Shown here: one piece after another, positions 43,995 through 54,874 of the stretch
Position numbering within the stretch: the first letter of the stretch is position 1
Layout of the letters: each line of letters opens with the position of its first letter
Assembly: GCA_902591025.1 (NCBI GenBank)
Contig: CACIZB010000002.1
Location: forward strand, 1 to 64,000
Source: an uncultured Pelagibacteraceae bacterium
GTDB taxonomy: Bacteria; Pseudomonadota; Alphaproteobacteria; Pelagibacterales; Pelagibacteraceae
Direction of reading: 5' to 3'
Length of the DNA: 64,000 nucleotides
Program-made: the position numbers and the translations under genes
The notes under the pieces: generated by a model
Told to the model about the DNA's origin: nothing
What the model saw: only the letters and a program-made list of their open reading frames with translations
Databases searched by the model: none

Positions 43995-44861
43995 ATGATT
44001 AAAAAAGGCATTATTCTGGCTGGTGGTCATGGAACAAGAATGAGTCCATTAACAAAAGCTGTTAATAAACAACTTTTACCAATATATGATAAACCTTTGA
44101 TCTTTTATCCATTATCTATTCTAATGCTATCAAAGATAAAAGAAATTTTAATCATAATAAATAAAGGTCAACTAAATCAATATAGAAAAATATTACCAGA
44201 CGGAAAAAATCTAGGTATAAAGATTATTTATAAAGAACAGTCCTATCCCAAAGGACTGCCAGATGCTTTTCTTTTGGGAGAGAAATTTATAGGTAAAGAT
44301 AATGTAGCATTGATATTGGGTGATAATTTTTTTTATGGGCAATCCCTCTCCAAAACATTACTAGACTGTGTAAAATTAAAAAAAGGTGCAAAAGTGTTAT
44401 TGCATAAAGTTTCAAAACCTGAGCTGTATGGGCTAGCAAAGGTTAAAGGGAGAAATAAAATTGTATCAATAAAAGAAAAGCCAAAAAAATATTTTTCTGA
44501 TTTAGCAATCACTGGTCTTTATTTTTTTGATAAAAATGTGGTGAAATTTTCAAAACAATTAAAGCCATCAAAAAGAGGTGAATTAGAAATAACAGACTTA
44601 TTAAATAGATATAAAAAAAAGCAGCAACTTTACGCTGATTATATAGGCCGAGGTGGTGCATGGTTAGATACGGGATCAATCGAGGATTTTTACAAAACTA
44701 GTGCCTTCGTATCTGCTATTGAAAATAGGCAGGGATTTAAAATATCTTGTATTGAGGAAATTGCACTGAATAACAAATGGATATCTAAAAAAAATATAAT
44801 TGAAGCGATAAAATTCTATGGGAAATGTCAATATTCTGATTATTTAAGAAAATTAATTTAA
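43995..44861 (+). CDS. rfbA: glucose-1-phosphate thymidylyltransferase
   Basis: Makes dTDP-glucose, the entry to dTDP-rhamnose and other deoxysugars. LAGGHGTRMSPLT nucleotide-binding motif, NKQLLPIYDKP, LGDNFFYG with the metal Asp, and GGAWLDTG are typical; 288 residues. It opens the sugar island after gyrB. The next enzyme rfbB (4,6-dehydratase) is not in the island. Confidence 0.92.
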   Translation: MIKKGIILAGGHGTRMSPLTKAVNKQLLPIYDKPLIFYPLSILMLSKIKEILIIINKGQLNQYRKILPDGKNLGIKIIYKEQSYPKGLPDAFLLGEKFIGKDNVALILGDNFFYGQSLSKTLLDCVKLKKGAKVLLHKVSKPELYGLAKVKGRNKIVSIKEKPKKYFSDLAITGLYFFDKNVVKFSKQLKPSKRGELEITDLLNRYKKKQQLYADYIGRGGAWLDTGSIEDFYKTSAFVSAIENRQGFKISCIEEIALNNKWISKKNIIEAIKFYGKCQYSDYLRKLI

Positions 44862-44867
44862 TAATTC

Positions 44868-45389
44868 ATGAAAAAAATAAAAACAATATTTAAAGACGTT
44901 AAGATATATCAAGGTAAAAAATTTTATGACAAAAGGGGTTTTCTTGAAGAAGTATTTTTAGAAAATAAAATAAAAAAAAAGCTTATATTTTCTATAGTTT
45001 CTAAATCTCATAAGAATGTTTTAAGAGGACTACATCTTCAAACTGTAAGAACACAAGACAAATTTATAACAGTCTTAAAAGGTCAAATATTAGATGTGAT
45101 TGTTGATCTTAGGAGAAATTCGAAAACTTTCGGAAAATATTTCAAAATTATTTTAAGTGAAAAAAATTGTAGATTTTTATTTATACCTAAAGGTTTTGCT
45201 CATGGCTTTTTAGGTCTAAAAAAAGAAAATATTGTTTTATATAGTTGCTCAAACTACAGAGATATAAAAAGTGAACAAACAGTTCGGTGGAATGATAAAG
45301 ATCTAAAAATAAGTTGGGGAATTAAAAAACCAATTTTATCAAAAAAGGATAGAAATGCTCAAACATTGAGCCAATTTTTAAATAAATGA
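44868..45389 (+). CDS. rfbC: dTDP-4-dehydrorhamnose 3,5-epimerase
   Basis: Double epimerisation of the 4-keto-6-deoxy sugar. Cupin fold with FYDKRGFLEEVF, VLRGLHLQ (catalytic His), KGQILDVIVDLR, IPKGFAHGFLGL and YSCSNY (catalytic Tyr region). 173 residues, slightly short of the usual ~180. Six bases after rfbA; it overlaps the rfbD-like gene as ATGA. Confidence 0.9.
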   Translation: MKKIKTIFKDVKIYQGKKFYDKRGFLEEVFLENKIKKKLIFSIVSKSHKNVLRGLHLQTVRTQDKFITVLKGQILDVIVDLRRNSKTFGKYFKIILSEKNCRFLFIPKGFAHGFLGLKKENIVLYSCSNYRDIKSEQTVRWNDKDLKISWGIKKPILSKKDRNAQTLSQFLNK

Positions 45390-46105
45390 AAAAAAAAAAG
45401 ATAAAAATAATTTTTACAGGAGGTACTGGAAGGTTTGGAAAAATTTTTAGACAGATAAAAACAAATTACGATTTATATTTTCCCACCAGAAACCAGTTTG
45501 ATATAACAAATTTTAAAAAGTTAGAAAATTACACTAAAAGGGTAAAACCAAAATTTTTAATACATGCAGCTGCTTTATCCAGACCTATGGAAGATCATGA
45601 TAAACATATTTCTAAAAGTATAGACACAAATATAATTGGAACATCTAATATTGTAAAAATTTGTTCAAAATTTAAAATTAAATTAATCTACTTCTCAACA
45701 AATTATGTCTATCCAGCTAAAGCAGGAAATTATACTGAGAAAGATCCTGTTCTTCCTCATAATAAATATGGGTGGTCAAAACTTGGTGGTGAGGCTGCAG
45801 TCCATATGTATAAAAATTCTTTAATTCTTAGAATTTGCATGACAGAAAGACCTTTTGCCTACGATAAAGCTTTTGCTAACATGAAAACAAATTTTATTTT
45901 TCATGATGAAATCGCAAAAAATCTTTTTAAGTTGATAAGATTAAAAGGAGTTTTGAATGTTGGTGGCAAACCTCAATCAATTTTTAACTTTGCAAAGACA
46001 TTTAATCCAAAAGTAAAAAAAATATTTGTAAAAAAAAAACAGTTAAAAATTTTTCCACTTAGCTCTACAATGAACATTTCAAAATTTAAAAAAATTTTAA
46101 AATAA
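45386..46105 (+). CDS. rfbD: dTDP-4-dehydrorhamnose reductase-like SDR protein
   Basis: 239 residues, extended short-chain dehydrogenase type: TGGTGRFGK dinucleotide motif, IHAAALSRP, STNYVYP and the catalytic YGWSKLGGE (Tyr-x3-Lys). Shorter than typical RfbD (about 290) at the C-terminus, which usually binds the sugar nucleotide. It follows rfbC, so the last step of a dTDP-6-deoxysugar is the best guess, but another sugar is possible. Convergent with the methyltransferase gene. Confidence 0.75.
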   Translation: MKKKKIKIIFTGGTGRFGKIFRQIKTNYDLYFPTRNQFDITNFKKLENYTKRVKPKFLIHAAALSRPMEDHDKHISKSIDTNIIGTSNIVKICSKFKIKLIYFSTNYVYPAKAGNYTEKDPVLPHNKYGWSKLGGEAAVHMYKNSLILRICMTERPFAYDKAFANMKTNFIFHDEIAKNLFKLIRLKGVLNVGGKPQSIFNFAKTFNPKVKKIFVKKKQLKIFPLSSTMNISKFKKILK

Positions 46106-46109
46106 AATT

Positions 46110-47288
46110 TTAAGTTATTTTTGGATAAGGAATATGGGAAATAAATTTTCCGCCTTGTTTAATAAATTTTTTTTCTTTTTTAAAAATTTCATCTTTAAAA
46201 TTCCATGCTCCTAAAAAAACATAATCAACATCATTTTTTTTTAATTTTTTATATTTCTTTATCTTAATTTTTGAACCTGGTAAGTATTTGTTTATCTTAA
46301 AAGAAGTCGTATCATAAAAATATTCAATAAGTCTTCTGTCGACACCACAGTAATTTAATACAGTGCAAGATTTTGCTGTAGCACCATACCCAATTACTTT
46401 TTTTTTATTCTTTTTAAGATTTTTAAGTATACCTAAAAGCTTAATTCTTGAAATGCTTACTTTTTTTGCAAATTTTTTATAAGTAACAAAATTTTTTAAA
46501 CCATATTTTGTCTCTTTTGAAACCTCAATTTTAACTTTCCTCGTAATTCTATGAATACTATTTGTTCTTTTTTTTATGTAATATCTGTTTGATCCCCCAT
46601 GGGTCGATATATTTTCAATATCAAAAATCTCTAATTGAAAATTATCTAAAATTTTTTGTAAAGAAATAGTAGAAAAAACATATAAATGCTCACAATAAAA
46701 TTGATCATATGCTACTTTCTTCACACATTCTAATAGTGATGGATCTTCCAATATAAGTATACCATTGTCAGATAACGAATATTTTATAGCTTTGAAAATT
46801 TCATTAAAATTTTTGATATGACTGAGCGTATTTGCAGAGTAAATTAAATCTGCTTTTTTGTCTTTAGTAATCTTTTTTGCTAACCTAATATTCCAAAATT
46901 GTGGATAAATCTTAAAATTTTTTCTTTTTGTTATTAAAGCCAAATTCTTACATGGTTCTACACCTACCACTTGGTCTTTTTTAAAATTTTTAATAAAAGC
47001 ACCATCGTTACTTCCAATCTCAATAACAAAGTTAGGATTAAATCTCCTTTTTATTTTCTTTGCTAAGTTTATGAATGAATTTCGCATAGTTTTTGACTCT
47101 GATGATTTATAAGGATAATTTTTATTAAACATTTTTTCTTTACTTACTGTATTCAATATTGAAACTAGATAGTTCTTTTCATTAAATCCAATTTCTAAAC
47201 GAAATTTTTTTTCTTTCATTTTTAAATTTTTTTCCAAAATATAAGAATTTGCTAAAGGCTGAAGACCTAAGTCTAAAAATTTTTTCAT
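46110..47288 (-). CDS. sugar C-methyltransferase-like protein lacking the zinc-binding cysteines
   Basis: 392 residues with the three-part layout of NDP-sugar C-methyltransferases (TylC3/NovU type): an N-terminal LDLGLQPLANSYIL segment, a SAM-binding core IEIGSNDGAFIKNF with EDPSLL and FYCEHLYVFS, and a C-terminal GYGATAKSCTVLNYCG Rossmann domain. In relatives the N-terminal part is a zinc ribbon with four Cys; here the first CxxC is absent and the second site reads GFNEKNYLV. An upstream in-frame stop shows the start is genuine. The sugar substrate is unknown. Confidence 0.75.
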   Translation of the reverse strand: MKKFLDLGLQPLANSYILEKNLKMKEKKFRLEIGFNEKNYLVSILNTVSKEKMFNKNYPYKSSESKTMRNSFINLAKKIKRRFNPNFVIEIGSNDGAFIKNFKKDQVVGVEPCKNLALITKRKNFKIYPQFWNIRLAKKITKDKKADLIYSANTLSHIKNFNEIFKAIKYSLSDNGILILEDPSLLECVKKVAYDQFYCEHLYVFSTISLQKILDNFQLEIFDIENISTHGGSNRYYIKKRTNSIHRITRKVKIEVSKETKYGLKNFVTYKKFAKKVSISRIKLLGILKNLKKNKKKVIGYGATAKSCTVLNYCGVDRRLIEYFYDTTSFKINKYLPGSKIKIKKYKKLKKNDVDYVFLGAWNFKDEIFKKEKKFIKQGGKFISHIPYPKIT

Positions 47289-47335
47289 AATTAATATCTT
47301 TACTTATATAAAAAATTTTTTTTATCAACAATTAA

Positions 47336-47425
47336 TGGCGGAGAGAATGGGATTCGAACCCATGAAAGAGTTTCCCCTTTACACGCTTTCCAAGCGTGCG
47401 CCTTCAACCACTCGGCCACCTCTCC
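47336..47425 (-). tRNA. tRNA-Ser (GGA)
   Basis: 90 nt class II tRNA with long variable arm: acceptor GGAGAGG, anticodon stem CACGC/GCGTG with loop TTGGAAA (anticodon GGA), T-loop TTCGAAT in GGGTTCGAATCCC, G73 and encoded CCA. It lies inside the sugar island between the C-methyltransferase-like gene and the GT17 gene. Confidence 0.96.
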
Positions 47426-47445
47426 ATTAAAAACTATTGAATTTT

Positions 47446-48249
47446 TTAATCTATCCATTCATTAAGTTTAATTTTATTTTCAATTATATATTTTGGAAAT
47501 GATTTATCGAGTTTAATTGTCTCATAAAGATTATTTCTTTTAAATAAATCTTTTTTTTCTAAAATATTTTTTTTAATAACATCTATATTTGAATACTCAT
47601 CTCCAGCAAAGTTTTCATGTGCAAATGTTTTAAGTTTTAAAGATATCTCTTTTGCATCCATTAGAGAATTAAAATGCCAACCACCATTCTGAATTAAGCA
47701 AATATCTTTCTCAACATAGAATTTCCACAATGCTTTTTTTAAATTTTTAGCTTTTATATTTTGTCTCATATAATCAAATGATTTTAAATCTTTAAACTTA
47801 CAAATTCTTGTTCCTTCCCATGGAGTCTCATATTTATTGAAGATATTAAATTTGTAGCAAAAACAGTCTTGTAGAAAAATTCCATATTTCGAGCTAATTT
47901 TAAAATTTATAAGACTTTCAGGTCTAGGTATCTCATCAGGGTCAGAAAACATTATTAAATCATCTTTGTTTGCAATCTTTAAACCCTCAAATAAAAACTC
48001 TCTTTGTTTAGCCTGATTTTTCCAAGGGTCTGTGCTTATAAATTTATCCTCCAGTACAAGATAGATCACTTTTGATTTAAATTTCTCATTTAATAATCGA
48101 AAATTAAGACTTTTTTTATTATTTTTGTGATCATATTTTGACTCACAAACAACAAAATAATCAACTGCTTCATTTAAAATTTCAAATCTTAAATTTGTTA
48201 TAAAATTTTCTCTAAAAAAAGTTATACAATCAAAAATTTTTGGTTTCAT
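47446..48249 (-). CDS. GT17-family glycosyltransferase
   Basis: 267 residues of the GT17 (beta-1,4-GlcNAc transferase MGAT3-like) family: the FFRENF start and [12 protein letters not shown], a [10 protein letters not shown] acidic metal-binding stretch, the [10 protein letters not shown] region and the hallmark NGGWHFNSL. No signal peptide or TM. In this island it probably modifies surface polysaccharide or LPS. Three bases upstream lies the methyltransferase gene on the same strand. The exact acceptor is unknown. Confidence 0.82.
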   Translation of the reverse strand: MKPKIFDCITFFRENFITNLRFEILNEAVDYFVVCESKYDHKNNKKSLNFRLLNEKFKSKVIYLVLEDKFISTDPWKNQAKQREFLFEGLKIANKDDLIMFSDPDEIPRPESLINFKISSKYGIFLQDCFCYKFNIFNKYETPWEGTRICKFKDLKSFDYMRQNIKAKNLKKALWKFYVEKDICLIQNGGWHFNSLMDAKEISLKLKTFAHENFAGDEYSNIDVIKKNILEKKDLFKRNNLYETIKLDKSFPKYIIENKIKLNEWID

Positions 48250-48251
48250 GT

Positions 48252-48926
48252 CTAAATTAATCTTAATCCTTCGTCAAAAGTTATAGTTCTCATTATCTTT
48301 TGATAATTATTATAATAGTATTTAAAATTTAATTTTCTTAAATCTTTTTTAGTTAAGTCTAGAATGCATGTATTTTTCTTTTTTTTAATAATTCCTAAAC
48401 CCTGATCTGCTAAAATTGTATACGTATCTAAATCTTCTTTCGTTCTAATTTCAACAATGGCTTTCCAAACATCTCCATTCCATTTATATCTAGTTCTTGG
48501 AACTCTTTGGTGAGATATACAAGATGGTAAACAATCGTGTAAAATTATTATTCCATTTTCATTTAAAAATTTTAATGAATTTAAAATGTCTTTCTTTACT
48601 TGTTGATAGGTGTGAAGACCATCAATAAAAATACAATCAAATTTTCTCTGATTTTTTTTGAAAAATTGATCACTTGTTCCTCTAAAATTACCTCCACTGA
48701 TGGGATCAACACCAATTTTATCAATTTTAACCTCATTAAAGATATAATCTAAATGACAACCTATTTCTAGGTAAACCTTGTAGTCATTTTTTTTAATTGC
48801 ATATTTTATTAAATCCAACCTATTTCTTTTATCAAATTTAAAATTTATCTTTTGAAAAAATTTTTCGCCAAAAAATAAATGGTAAATTTTATTAAAAAAA
48901 AATTCAACTTTTCTATTAGACTCCAT
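48252..48926 (-). CDS. class I SAM-dependent methyltransferase (Methyltransf_24-like)
   Basis: 224 residues. YLEIGCHLD stands for the SAM-binding motif I; VDPISGGNFRG carries the acidic residue of motif II, and FDCIFIDGLHTYQQVKKDI with IILHDCLP follow. This IDGxHxY wording is typical of polysaccharide or lipid-tail methyltransferases beside glycosyltransferases. It pairs with the GT17 gene. Two bases from lepA in the same direction, so it may share the lepA transcript. Confidence 0.75.
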   Translation of the reverse strand: MESNRKVEFFFNKIYHLFFGEKFFQKINFKFDKRNRLDLIKYAIKKNDYKVYLEIGCHLDYIFNEVKIDKIGVDPISGGNFRGTSDQFFKKNQRKFDCIFIDGLHTYQQVKKDILNSLKFLNENGIIILHDCLPSCISHQRVPRTRYKWNGDVWKAIVEIRTKEDLDTYTILADQGLGIIKKKKNTCILDLTKKDLRKLNFKYYYNNYQKIMRTITFDEGLRLI

Positions 48927-48927
48927 T

Positions 48928-50736
48928 TTATTTATCTTTATTTATTCTTAAAACCCCAATAAAAGCCTCCTGGGGAATTTCTACTCTACCAAATTGCTTT
49001 GATCTTGCCTTTCCTTTTTTTTGCTTTTCAAGAAGTTTTCTTTTTCTATCTGTTGCTCCTCCACCATGAATCTTTGTCAGAACATCTTTCTTAAAACCCT
49101 TAATTGTTTCTCTCGCAATAATTTTGCCACCAATTGCAGCTTGAACTGGTATCATAAAATTATGTCTGGGTATCAAATCTTTTAATTTTTCACATACTTC
49201 TCTTCCAGTTTTTTGAGCAAAATCTTTATGAATCATCATAGCGAGCGCATCAACTGGTTCACTATTAACTAAAATACCAAGTTTTACTAAATCTCCCTCT
49301 CGATGCTCTAAAATTTCATAATCAAAACTTGCATAACCACTTGTCATAGATTTAATTCTGTCATTAAAATCAAAAACTACTTCATTTAATGGTAGTTCAT
49401 AATTTAAGACAGCTCTATTACCTGAATATGAAAGATTAGTTTGAACTCCTCTTTTATCCTGACATAATTTTATTATCGAACCCAAGTATTCATCTGGAGT
49501 TATTATGGTTGCTTTAATCCAAGGCTCTTCAATTGAACTAATAATTGTTGGATCAGGAAGAGTTGATGGATTTTGTAAATCCATACTTTTACCATTGTTT
49601 AAATTAATTTTATAAACTACTCCAGGTGTAGTTGTTAATAAATTTACATCAAACTCTCTTTCTAATCTTTCCGTAATGATTTCAAGATGTAAAAGGCCTA
49701 AAAATCCACATCTGAATCCTAATCCTAAAGCTGATGATGACTCTGCTTCATATGAAAAACTTGCATCATTTAATTGTAATTTAGCAAGCCCATCTTTTAA
49801 TTTTTGATACTCAGAGCTATCAACTGGAAATAACCCACAAAAAACTACAGGTTTACTTGGTTTGAAGCCAGGCAATGCATTTACAAGTGGTTTTGATGCA
49901 TCACAGATAGTGTCGCCAACTTTTGTTTCTGAGAGAATCTTAATTCCTGTAGTAATAAAACCTATTTCACCAGTATTTAATACATCTATGTCTTTTGCCT
50001 TTGGCGTAAAAACTCCAACTTTTTCAACTATATAATCTTGATTAGTAGAAAGCATTTTAATTTTCATATTTTTTGTAAGTTTACCATTAATTACTCTAAC
50101 TAAGATCACGACACCTAAATAAGTGTCATACCAACTATCAACTAATAAGCATTTTAAATCTTTATCAGAGTCCCCTTTTGGACTCGGTAATTGATCAATA
50201 ATTTGCTCCAAAATATCATTTATACCTTCTCCTGTCTTTCCTGAACATGGAATTGCATTTTCAGTATCAATTCCTATAACATCCTCGATTTGTTTTTTTG
50301 TTCTATCTAAGTCAGAAGCTGGCAAATCTATTTTGTTTAAAACAGGAATAATCTCATGATCAATATCTAAAGCTTGATAAACATTAGCCAGTGTTTGAGC
50401 TTCGACGCCCTGAGTACTATCTACAATTAATATTGATCCTTCGCAGGCATACAAAGATCTACTTACCTCATAACTAAAATCTACATGACCAGGAGTGTCT
50501 ATAATATTTAAAATATAATTTTTTCCATTTTTTGCTTTGTAATTTAACTTTACTGTCTGTGCTTTTATTGTGATACCTCTTTCTCTCTCTATATCCATAG
50601 AGTCGAGCACTTGTGACTTCATTTCTCTCTCAGTCAAACCGCCACATTTATGTATTATTCTATCAGCTATTGTAGATTTCCCATGATCTATATGAGCAAT
50701 GATTGCAAAATTTCTGATATTATCGATTGTACTCAT
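48928..50736 (-). CDS. lepA: elongation factor 4 (LepA)
   Basis: Ribosome-associated GTPase that acts on initiation or back-translocation. G-domain motifs [14 protein letters not shown] (G1), RGITI (G2), DTPGHVDF (G3), NKIDLP (G4) and a later SGK (G5), then domains II/III and the LepA-specific C-terminus with [17 protein letters not shown] and [15 protein letters not shown]. 602 residues, full length. Eight bases after pheT. Confidence 0.96.
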   Translation of the reverse strand: MSTIDNIRNFAIIAHIDHGKSTIADRIIHKCGGLTEREMKSQVLDSMDIERERGITIKAQTVKLNYKAKNGKNYILNIIDTPGHVDFSYEVSRSLYACEGSILIVDSTQGVEAQTLANVYQALDIDHEIIPVLNKIDLPASDLDRTKKQIEDVIGIDTENAIPCSGKTGEGINDILEQIIDQLPSPKGDSDKDLKCLLVDSWYDTYLGVVILVRVINGKLTKNMKIKMLSTNQDYIVEKVGVFTPKAKDIDVLNTGEIGFITTGIKILSETKVGDTICDASKPLVNALPGFKPSKPVVFCGLFPVDSSEYQKLKDGLAKLQLNDASFSYEAESSSALGLGFRCGFLGLLHLEIITERLEREFDVNLLTTTPGVVYKINLNNGKSMDLQNPSTLPDPTIISSIEEPWIKATIITPDEYLGSIIKLCQDKRGVQTNLSYSGNRAVLNYELPLNEVVFDFNDRIKSMTSGYASFDYEILEHREGDLVKLGILVNSEPVDALAMMIHKDFAQKTGREVCEKLKDLIPRHNFMIPVQAAIGGKIIARETIKGFKKDVLTKIHGGGATDRKRKLLEKQKKGKARSKQFGRVEIPQEAFIGVLRINKDK

Positions 50737-50743
50737 TTCAATT

Positions 50744-53149
50744 TTAAGATCGAATTTTAGCGCCAGTTTTATTTTCCACTGCTTCTATGATTAGATTATT
50801 TATTTTCTCTAAATCCTTATCGTTCAAAGTTTTTTCTGATGACTGAATTGTTACACTGATGGCTAAAGACTTTTGGTTATCTGGAATATTTTCACCTTCA
50901 TAAACATCAAAAACTTTTATATTACTAATGAGATTTGGGCTCACTTTAGAAATAACATTTATTAGCTCTTGCGCTTCTACATCTTTATTAACTACAAATG
51001 CAAAATCTCTCTCTGATTTTTGAAAATCTGATACAGAAAACTTCAATTTTTGATCTTTCAATGTTTTTCTTGAGAGTTTTAAATTTTCTAAAAAGATTTC
51101 AAAACCAATTAAATTTTCAGTTTTGATATCAATTTTTTTGAGAATATTGGGATGAATTTCACCAAAATAAGCTGCAACTTTGTCTTTACTGTGATCTAAG
51201 AAAATTCTACCAGACTTACCTGGATGATAATAATTTGGTGTTTTACTATCAATAAAAAATTGATCAGAATTATAACCTGCCTCACTTAAAGTTTGCACTA
51301 CATCTCTTTTTGCATCGAATAAATCAATATTTCTCTCTTTTTCGATCCAAGAAAATCTTGATTTTTTACCTGCTGACAAACCACAAACTACTGTCCTTTG
51401 TTCACCTGGGTCATAACCAGTAAAAATAGGACCTATCTCAAATATAGATAAATCTTTAAAACCTCTATCCAAATTTTTGCTCATATACATAATTAAATTT
51501 GAAAATATAGAATTTCTTAAAACTCCCAATTCAGAACTTATAGGGTTTACAATTTTAATTTCTTTACCAGCTTCTCTAAAGTGATCGTTATAATTTTGAT
51601 CTGTAAATGACCATGTTATTGTCTCTATATAACCCTTTGAAGCAATTGCTCTTTGTAAAAAATGGAATAATCTTTGAGTTTGAGTTAAAGTAGATTTAGA
51701 TCTATCTTTAATTGGATTTATTGTTTTTATTTTTTCGTAACCACTTATTCTTACCAACTCTTCAATAATATCTATTTGCTGTGAAATATCTGGTCTCCAA
51801 GAAGGAACGATCAACTTTAAAAATTTTTTTTCTTTTTTGATTACAAAACCAAGATCAGTCAAAATTCTTTGAATTTCTTTTTCGGAAATTTTAAATCCAA
51901 TTATGTTTTCAAAAGAATTTACATCAAAGTTTATAGTTTTGGGTTTATAAGACTCAATTTTTTGGATATCGATTTTACTAACTTCACCGCCACAAATTTC
52001 ATGTATTAGTGATGCTGCTTTCTTTAAACCAGTTTCGATGGATAATGGATCAATTCCTCTTTCAAATCTAAATTTTGCATCTGTATCTAAATTCAATTTT
52101 TTTGCTGTACTTCTAATTGATCTTGGATCGAAATAAGCAGACTCTAATAATATATTTTTTGTATCAAATTCTGTGCCTGATCTGGTTCCTCCAATAATTC
52201 CACCTAATCCTAAAACTCCTTTGTTGTCACTTATAACGCACATGCCTTTTTCTAACTTGTAAATTTTATTGTCCAGTGCTTTAAATTCTTCTCCAGATTT
52301 TGAGTTTCTTACGATTATCCCTTTTTCAATTTTATCAGCATCATATGCGTGTAATGGTCGATTTATATCAAGCATTATATAATTTGTTATATCAACAATA
52401 GCTGAAATAGGTTTTTGACCGACTGAAATTAATTTATCTTTGAGCCATTGAGGACTCTCAGTATTTTTTACATTTTTAATTAAACAACTACCAAAAGCTC
52501 TACATCCTTGCCCTTTCTCCTTATTAATCTTAACTTTTAAAGTTTGTTTTGTTTTTGATTTGATTTGCTTTTCTTTAGGTACTATTAACTTTCCAAAACC
52601 TGAAGCGGCAAGGTCTCTAGCTATTCCTCTCACACCAAGACAATCTGGTCGATTAGGCGTGATGGATAAATCAATAAAATTAGATTTTGATTTTGAAAAA
52701 TAACTTTTGCCAATATTTTTTTCATATTTTTTTGATAATTCGGTAATACCATCACTTTCATCAGATAAATTCAATTCAGACTCAGAACAAAGCATTCCGT
52801 AAGAAGTTACACCTCTAATTTTTACTATTTCTAATTTTGTATTAGTCTTTGGGATAATTGCACCCGGAGGTGCATATATAGTAATAAGTCCCTCACTTGC
52901 ATTAACGGCACCACACACAACTTTTTTAAGCTCTTTTTCACCGACGTTTACATCACAAACTTTAAGTCGATCTGCATTCGGATGTTTTTCTATCTTGATA
53001 ATTTTAGCAACTTTAAATAATTGGTTGTCAGATGAAAGACTTTCTACACTTTCTACCTCTAGTCCTATATTAGTAAGTTGCTCTAAAAGATTTTTTTCTT
53101 TCAAATTTGTCTTTAAATGATTTTTTAACCAATCAAATGTGATTTTCAT
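50744..53149 (-). CDS. pheT: phenylalanyl-tRNA synthetase beta subunit
   Basis: Large subunit of the (alpha-beta)2 synthetase. N-terminal [16 protein letters not shown]/tRNA-binding domain (about 40-150), B3/B4 editing domain with [21 protein letters not shown]5, and a C-terminal ferredoxin-fold anticodon-binding domain ([16 protein letters not shown] wording [12 protein letters not shown]). 801 residues. It overlaps pheS by four bases (ATGA). Confidence 0.95.
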   Translation of the reverse strand: MKITFDWLKNHLKTNLKEKNLLEQLTNIGLEVESVESLSSDNQLFKVAKIIKIEKHPNADRLKVCDVNVGEKELKKVVCGAVNASEGLITIYAPPGAIIPKTNTKLEIVKIRGVTSYGMLCSESELNLSDESDGITELSKKYEKNIGKSYFSKSKSNFIDLSITPNRPDCLGVRGIARDLAASGFGKLIVPKEKQIKSKTKQTLKVKINKEKGQGCRAFGSCLIKNVKNTESPQWLKDKLISVGQKPISAIVDITNYIMLDINRPLHAYDADKIEKGIIVRNSKSGEEFKALDNKIYKLEKGMCVISDNKGVLGLGGIIGGTRSGTEFDTKNILLESAYFDPRSIRSTAKKLNLDTDAKFRFERGIDPLSIETGLKKAASLIHEICGGEVSKIDIQKIESYKPKTINFDVNSFENIIGFKISEKEIQRILTDLGFVIKKEKKFLKLIVPSWRPDISQQIDIIEELVRISGYEKIKTINPIKDRSKSTLTQTQRLFHFLQRAIASKGYIETITWSFTDQNYNDHFREAGKEIKIVNPISSELGVLRNSIFSNLIMYMSKNLDRGFKDLSIFEIGPIFTGYDPGEQRTVVCGLSAGKKSRFSWIEKERNIDLFDAKRDVVQTLSEAGYNSDQFFIDSKTPNYYHPGKSGRIFLDHSKDKVAAYFGEIHPNILKKIDIKTENLIGFEIFLENLKLSRKTLKDQKLKFSVSDFQKSERDFAFVVNKDVEAQELINVISKVSPNLISNIKVFDVYEGENIPDNQKSLAISVTIQSSEKTLNDKDLEKINNLIIEAVENKTGAKIRS

Positions 53150-54213
53150 CTGCTTAAGCCTCTATAGTTCGAAGGTACGTCTAAAGGATCAAATCCAAAA
53201 TGATTTAACCATCTATAATCACAATCAAAGAAAGCTCTCAGATCATTAATTCCATATTTTAACATCGCTAATCTATCAATTCCTATTCCAAACGCATAAC
53301 CTTGAAACTTAGTTGGATTGACTTTTACATTTTTTAAAACATTAGGATGAACCATCCCACAACCTAGTATTTCTAACCACTGATTACCTTCTCCTATAAG
53401 AATTTTTCCATCTTTGATTTCATATCCAATATCAACTTCAGCAGATGGTTCTGTGAAAGGGAAATGGCTTGGCCTAAATCTCATCTTTATTTTTTTAATT
53501 TCAAAAAATTCTTTAATAAAATAATTTAAACAACCTTTCAAATGACCCATATTTATATTTTTATCTATATGAAGACCTTCAACTTGGTGAAACATTGGTG
53601 AATGTGTTTGATCGCTATCCGATCTGTATGTTCTGCCAGGTGCAATTATTTTAAAAGGTGGTTTATCTTTTAACATTGTTCTAATTTGAACAGGGGACGT
53701 GTGAGTACGTAACAATCTTTCTCTTTTATCATCAAGATAAAATGTATCATGCATATCTCTTGCTGGATGATTATCTGGAGTATTTAAAGCAGTAAAATTA
53801 TTATATTCATTTTCAACATCTGGTCCCTCCTCTACACTGAAACCTATTTCAGAAAATATAGAAGATATTTCATCAATTGTTTGTGATACAGGATGAATTT
53901 TGCCCCTTACAAACGATCGCTCTGGTAAAGTAACATCAATTTTTTCTTTTTCTAATTTTTCATTGATATTTGCTTTTTGTATTTCATTTATTTTCAAATT
54001 AATAAGATCTTGAAGTTCATCCTTAATTACATTCAAATCAGATGCAAATTTTTTTCTTTCTGAGGCATCAATAGTTCCTATCTTTTTAAATTGAGATGAA
54101 ACCAGCCCATTTTTGCCAAATAGATCTGATTTAATTTGATTTAGTTCTACTAGATCTAACTTACTTTTTAATTTTTGGATAAATTCGTCTCTTATTTTTT
54201 TTAGATCAGACAT
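53146..54213 (-). CDS. pheS: phenylalanyl-tRNA synthetase alpha subunit
   Basis: Catalytic class II subunit. An N-terminal coiled coil precedes the motifs [30 protein letters not shown] (motif 2) and [15 protein letters not shown] (motif 3). 355 residues. Part of thrS-infC-rpmI-rplT-pheST, the same order as in E. coli. tRNA-Phe is elsewhere (17468-17542). Confidence 0.96.
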   Translation of the reverse strand: MSDLKKIRDEFIQKLKSKLDLVELNQIKSDLFGKNGLVSSQFKKIGTIDASERKKFASDLNVIKDELQDLINLKINEIQKANINEKLEKEKIDVTLPERSFVRGKIHPVSQTIDEISSIFSEIGFSVEEGPDVENEYNNFTALNTPDNHPARDMHDTFYLDDKRERLLRTHTSPVQIRTMLKDKPPFKIIAPGRTYRSDSDQTHSPMFHQVEGLHIDKNINMGHLKGCLNYFIKEFFEIKKIKMRFRPSHFPFTEPSAEVDIGYEIKDGKILIGEGNQWLEILGCGMVHPNVLKNVKVNPTKFQGYAFGIGIDRLAMLKYGINDLRAFFDCDYRWLNHFGFDPLDVPSNYRGLSR

Positions 54214-54256
54214 TTTTACAGATTATTTCTTCAGCGAAATAAAACAATAGTGAAGA

Positions 54257-54613
54257 TTAATTTAAAGCAGATTGTGCTTTTTGGACAATAGTTTTAAAGG
54301 CTTCTGGACTATCATAAGCTATTTCTGCTAAAATTTTTCTATCCATTTTTATTCCACATTTGCTAAGTCCATTAATAAATTTAGAGTAAGTCATTCCCTC
54401 TGCTCTAACACCGGCATTTATTCTTTGTATCCATAGAGACTTAATATCTCTTTTCTTATTTCTTCGATCTCTATATGCATACTGCATTGCTTTTTCCATC
54501 GCCTGCTTGGCGACTCTGATTGTATTCTTTCTTCGGCCCCATTGACCTTTGACTGCCTTTAAAACTTTCTTATGCTTTGCTCGGCTTGTAACACCTCTTT
54601 TTACTCTCGCCAT
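54257..54613 (-). CDS. rplT: 50S ribosomal protein L20
   Basis: RNA-binding assembly protein of the large subunit and known translational repressor of its own operon in enterobacteria. [33 protein letters not shown] and [20 protein letters not shown] are typical; 118 residues. One base after the rpmI stop. Confidence 0.97.
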   Translation of the reverse strand: MARVKRGVTSRAKHKKVLKAVKGQWGRRKNTIRVAKQAMEKAMQYAYRDRRNKKRDIKSLWIQRINAGVRAEGMTYSKFINGLSKCGIKMDRKILAEIAYDSPEAFKTIVQKAQSALN

Positions 54614-54614
54614 T

Positions 54615-54821
54615 TTAACCTCTTAAACTGTAAGGCATATACGATTTAACTATTTTTCCGTCTTGTTTTGACATCGTCGTAGTACCTCTTAGTTTTCTAA
54701 TCTGTGAATTTGTACGTTTAATCATGCCATGTCTTTTACCAGCTTGAGCCATAATTACCTTTCCTCTAGCAGATATTTTGAAACGTTTTTTAGCTGAGCT
54801 TTTAGTTTTTAATTTAGGCAT
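54615..54821 (-). CDS. rpmI: 50S ribosomal protein L35
   Basis: 68 residues: [20 protein letters not shown], the [16 protein letters not shown] core and a basic tail. Complete and in the usual place between infC and rplT. Confidence 0.97.
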   Translation of the reverse strand: MPKLKTKSSAKKRFKISARGKVIMAQAGKRHGMIKRTNSQIRKLRGTTTMSKQDGKIVKSYMPYSLRG

Positions 54822-54874
54822 AATTGGACGAGTTTATACAAAGAAAGCTTTTGATTTACAACTAATATTAAAGG

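Noticed and set aside
43995..48926. The sugar island as an integrated mobile element
   Set aside because: No integrase, transposase, direct repeats of tRNA-Ser or attachment sites are seen, and base composition is like its neighbours.
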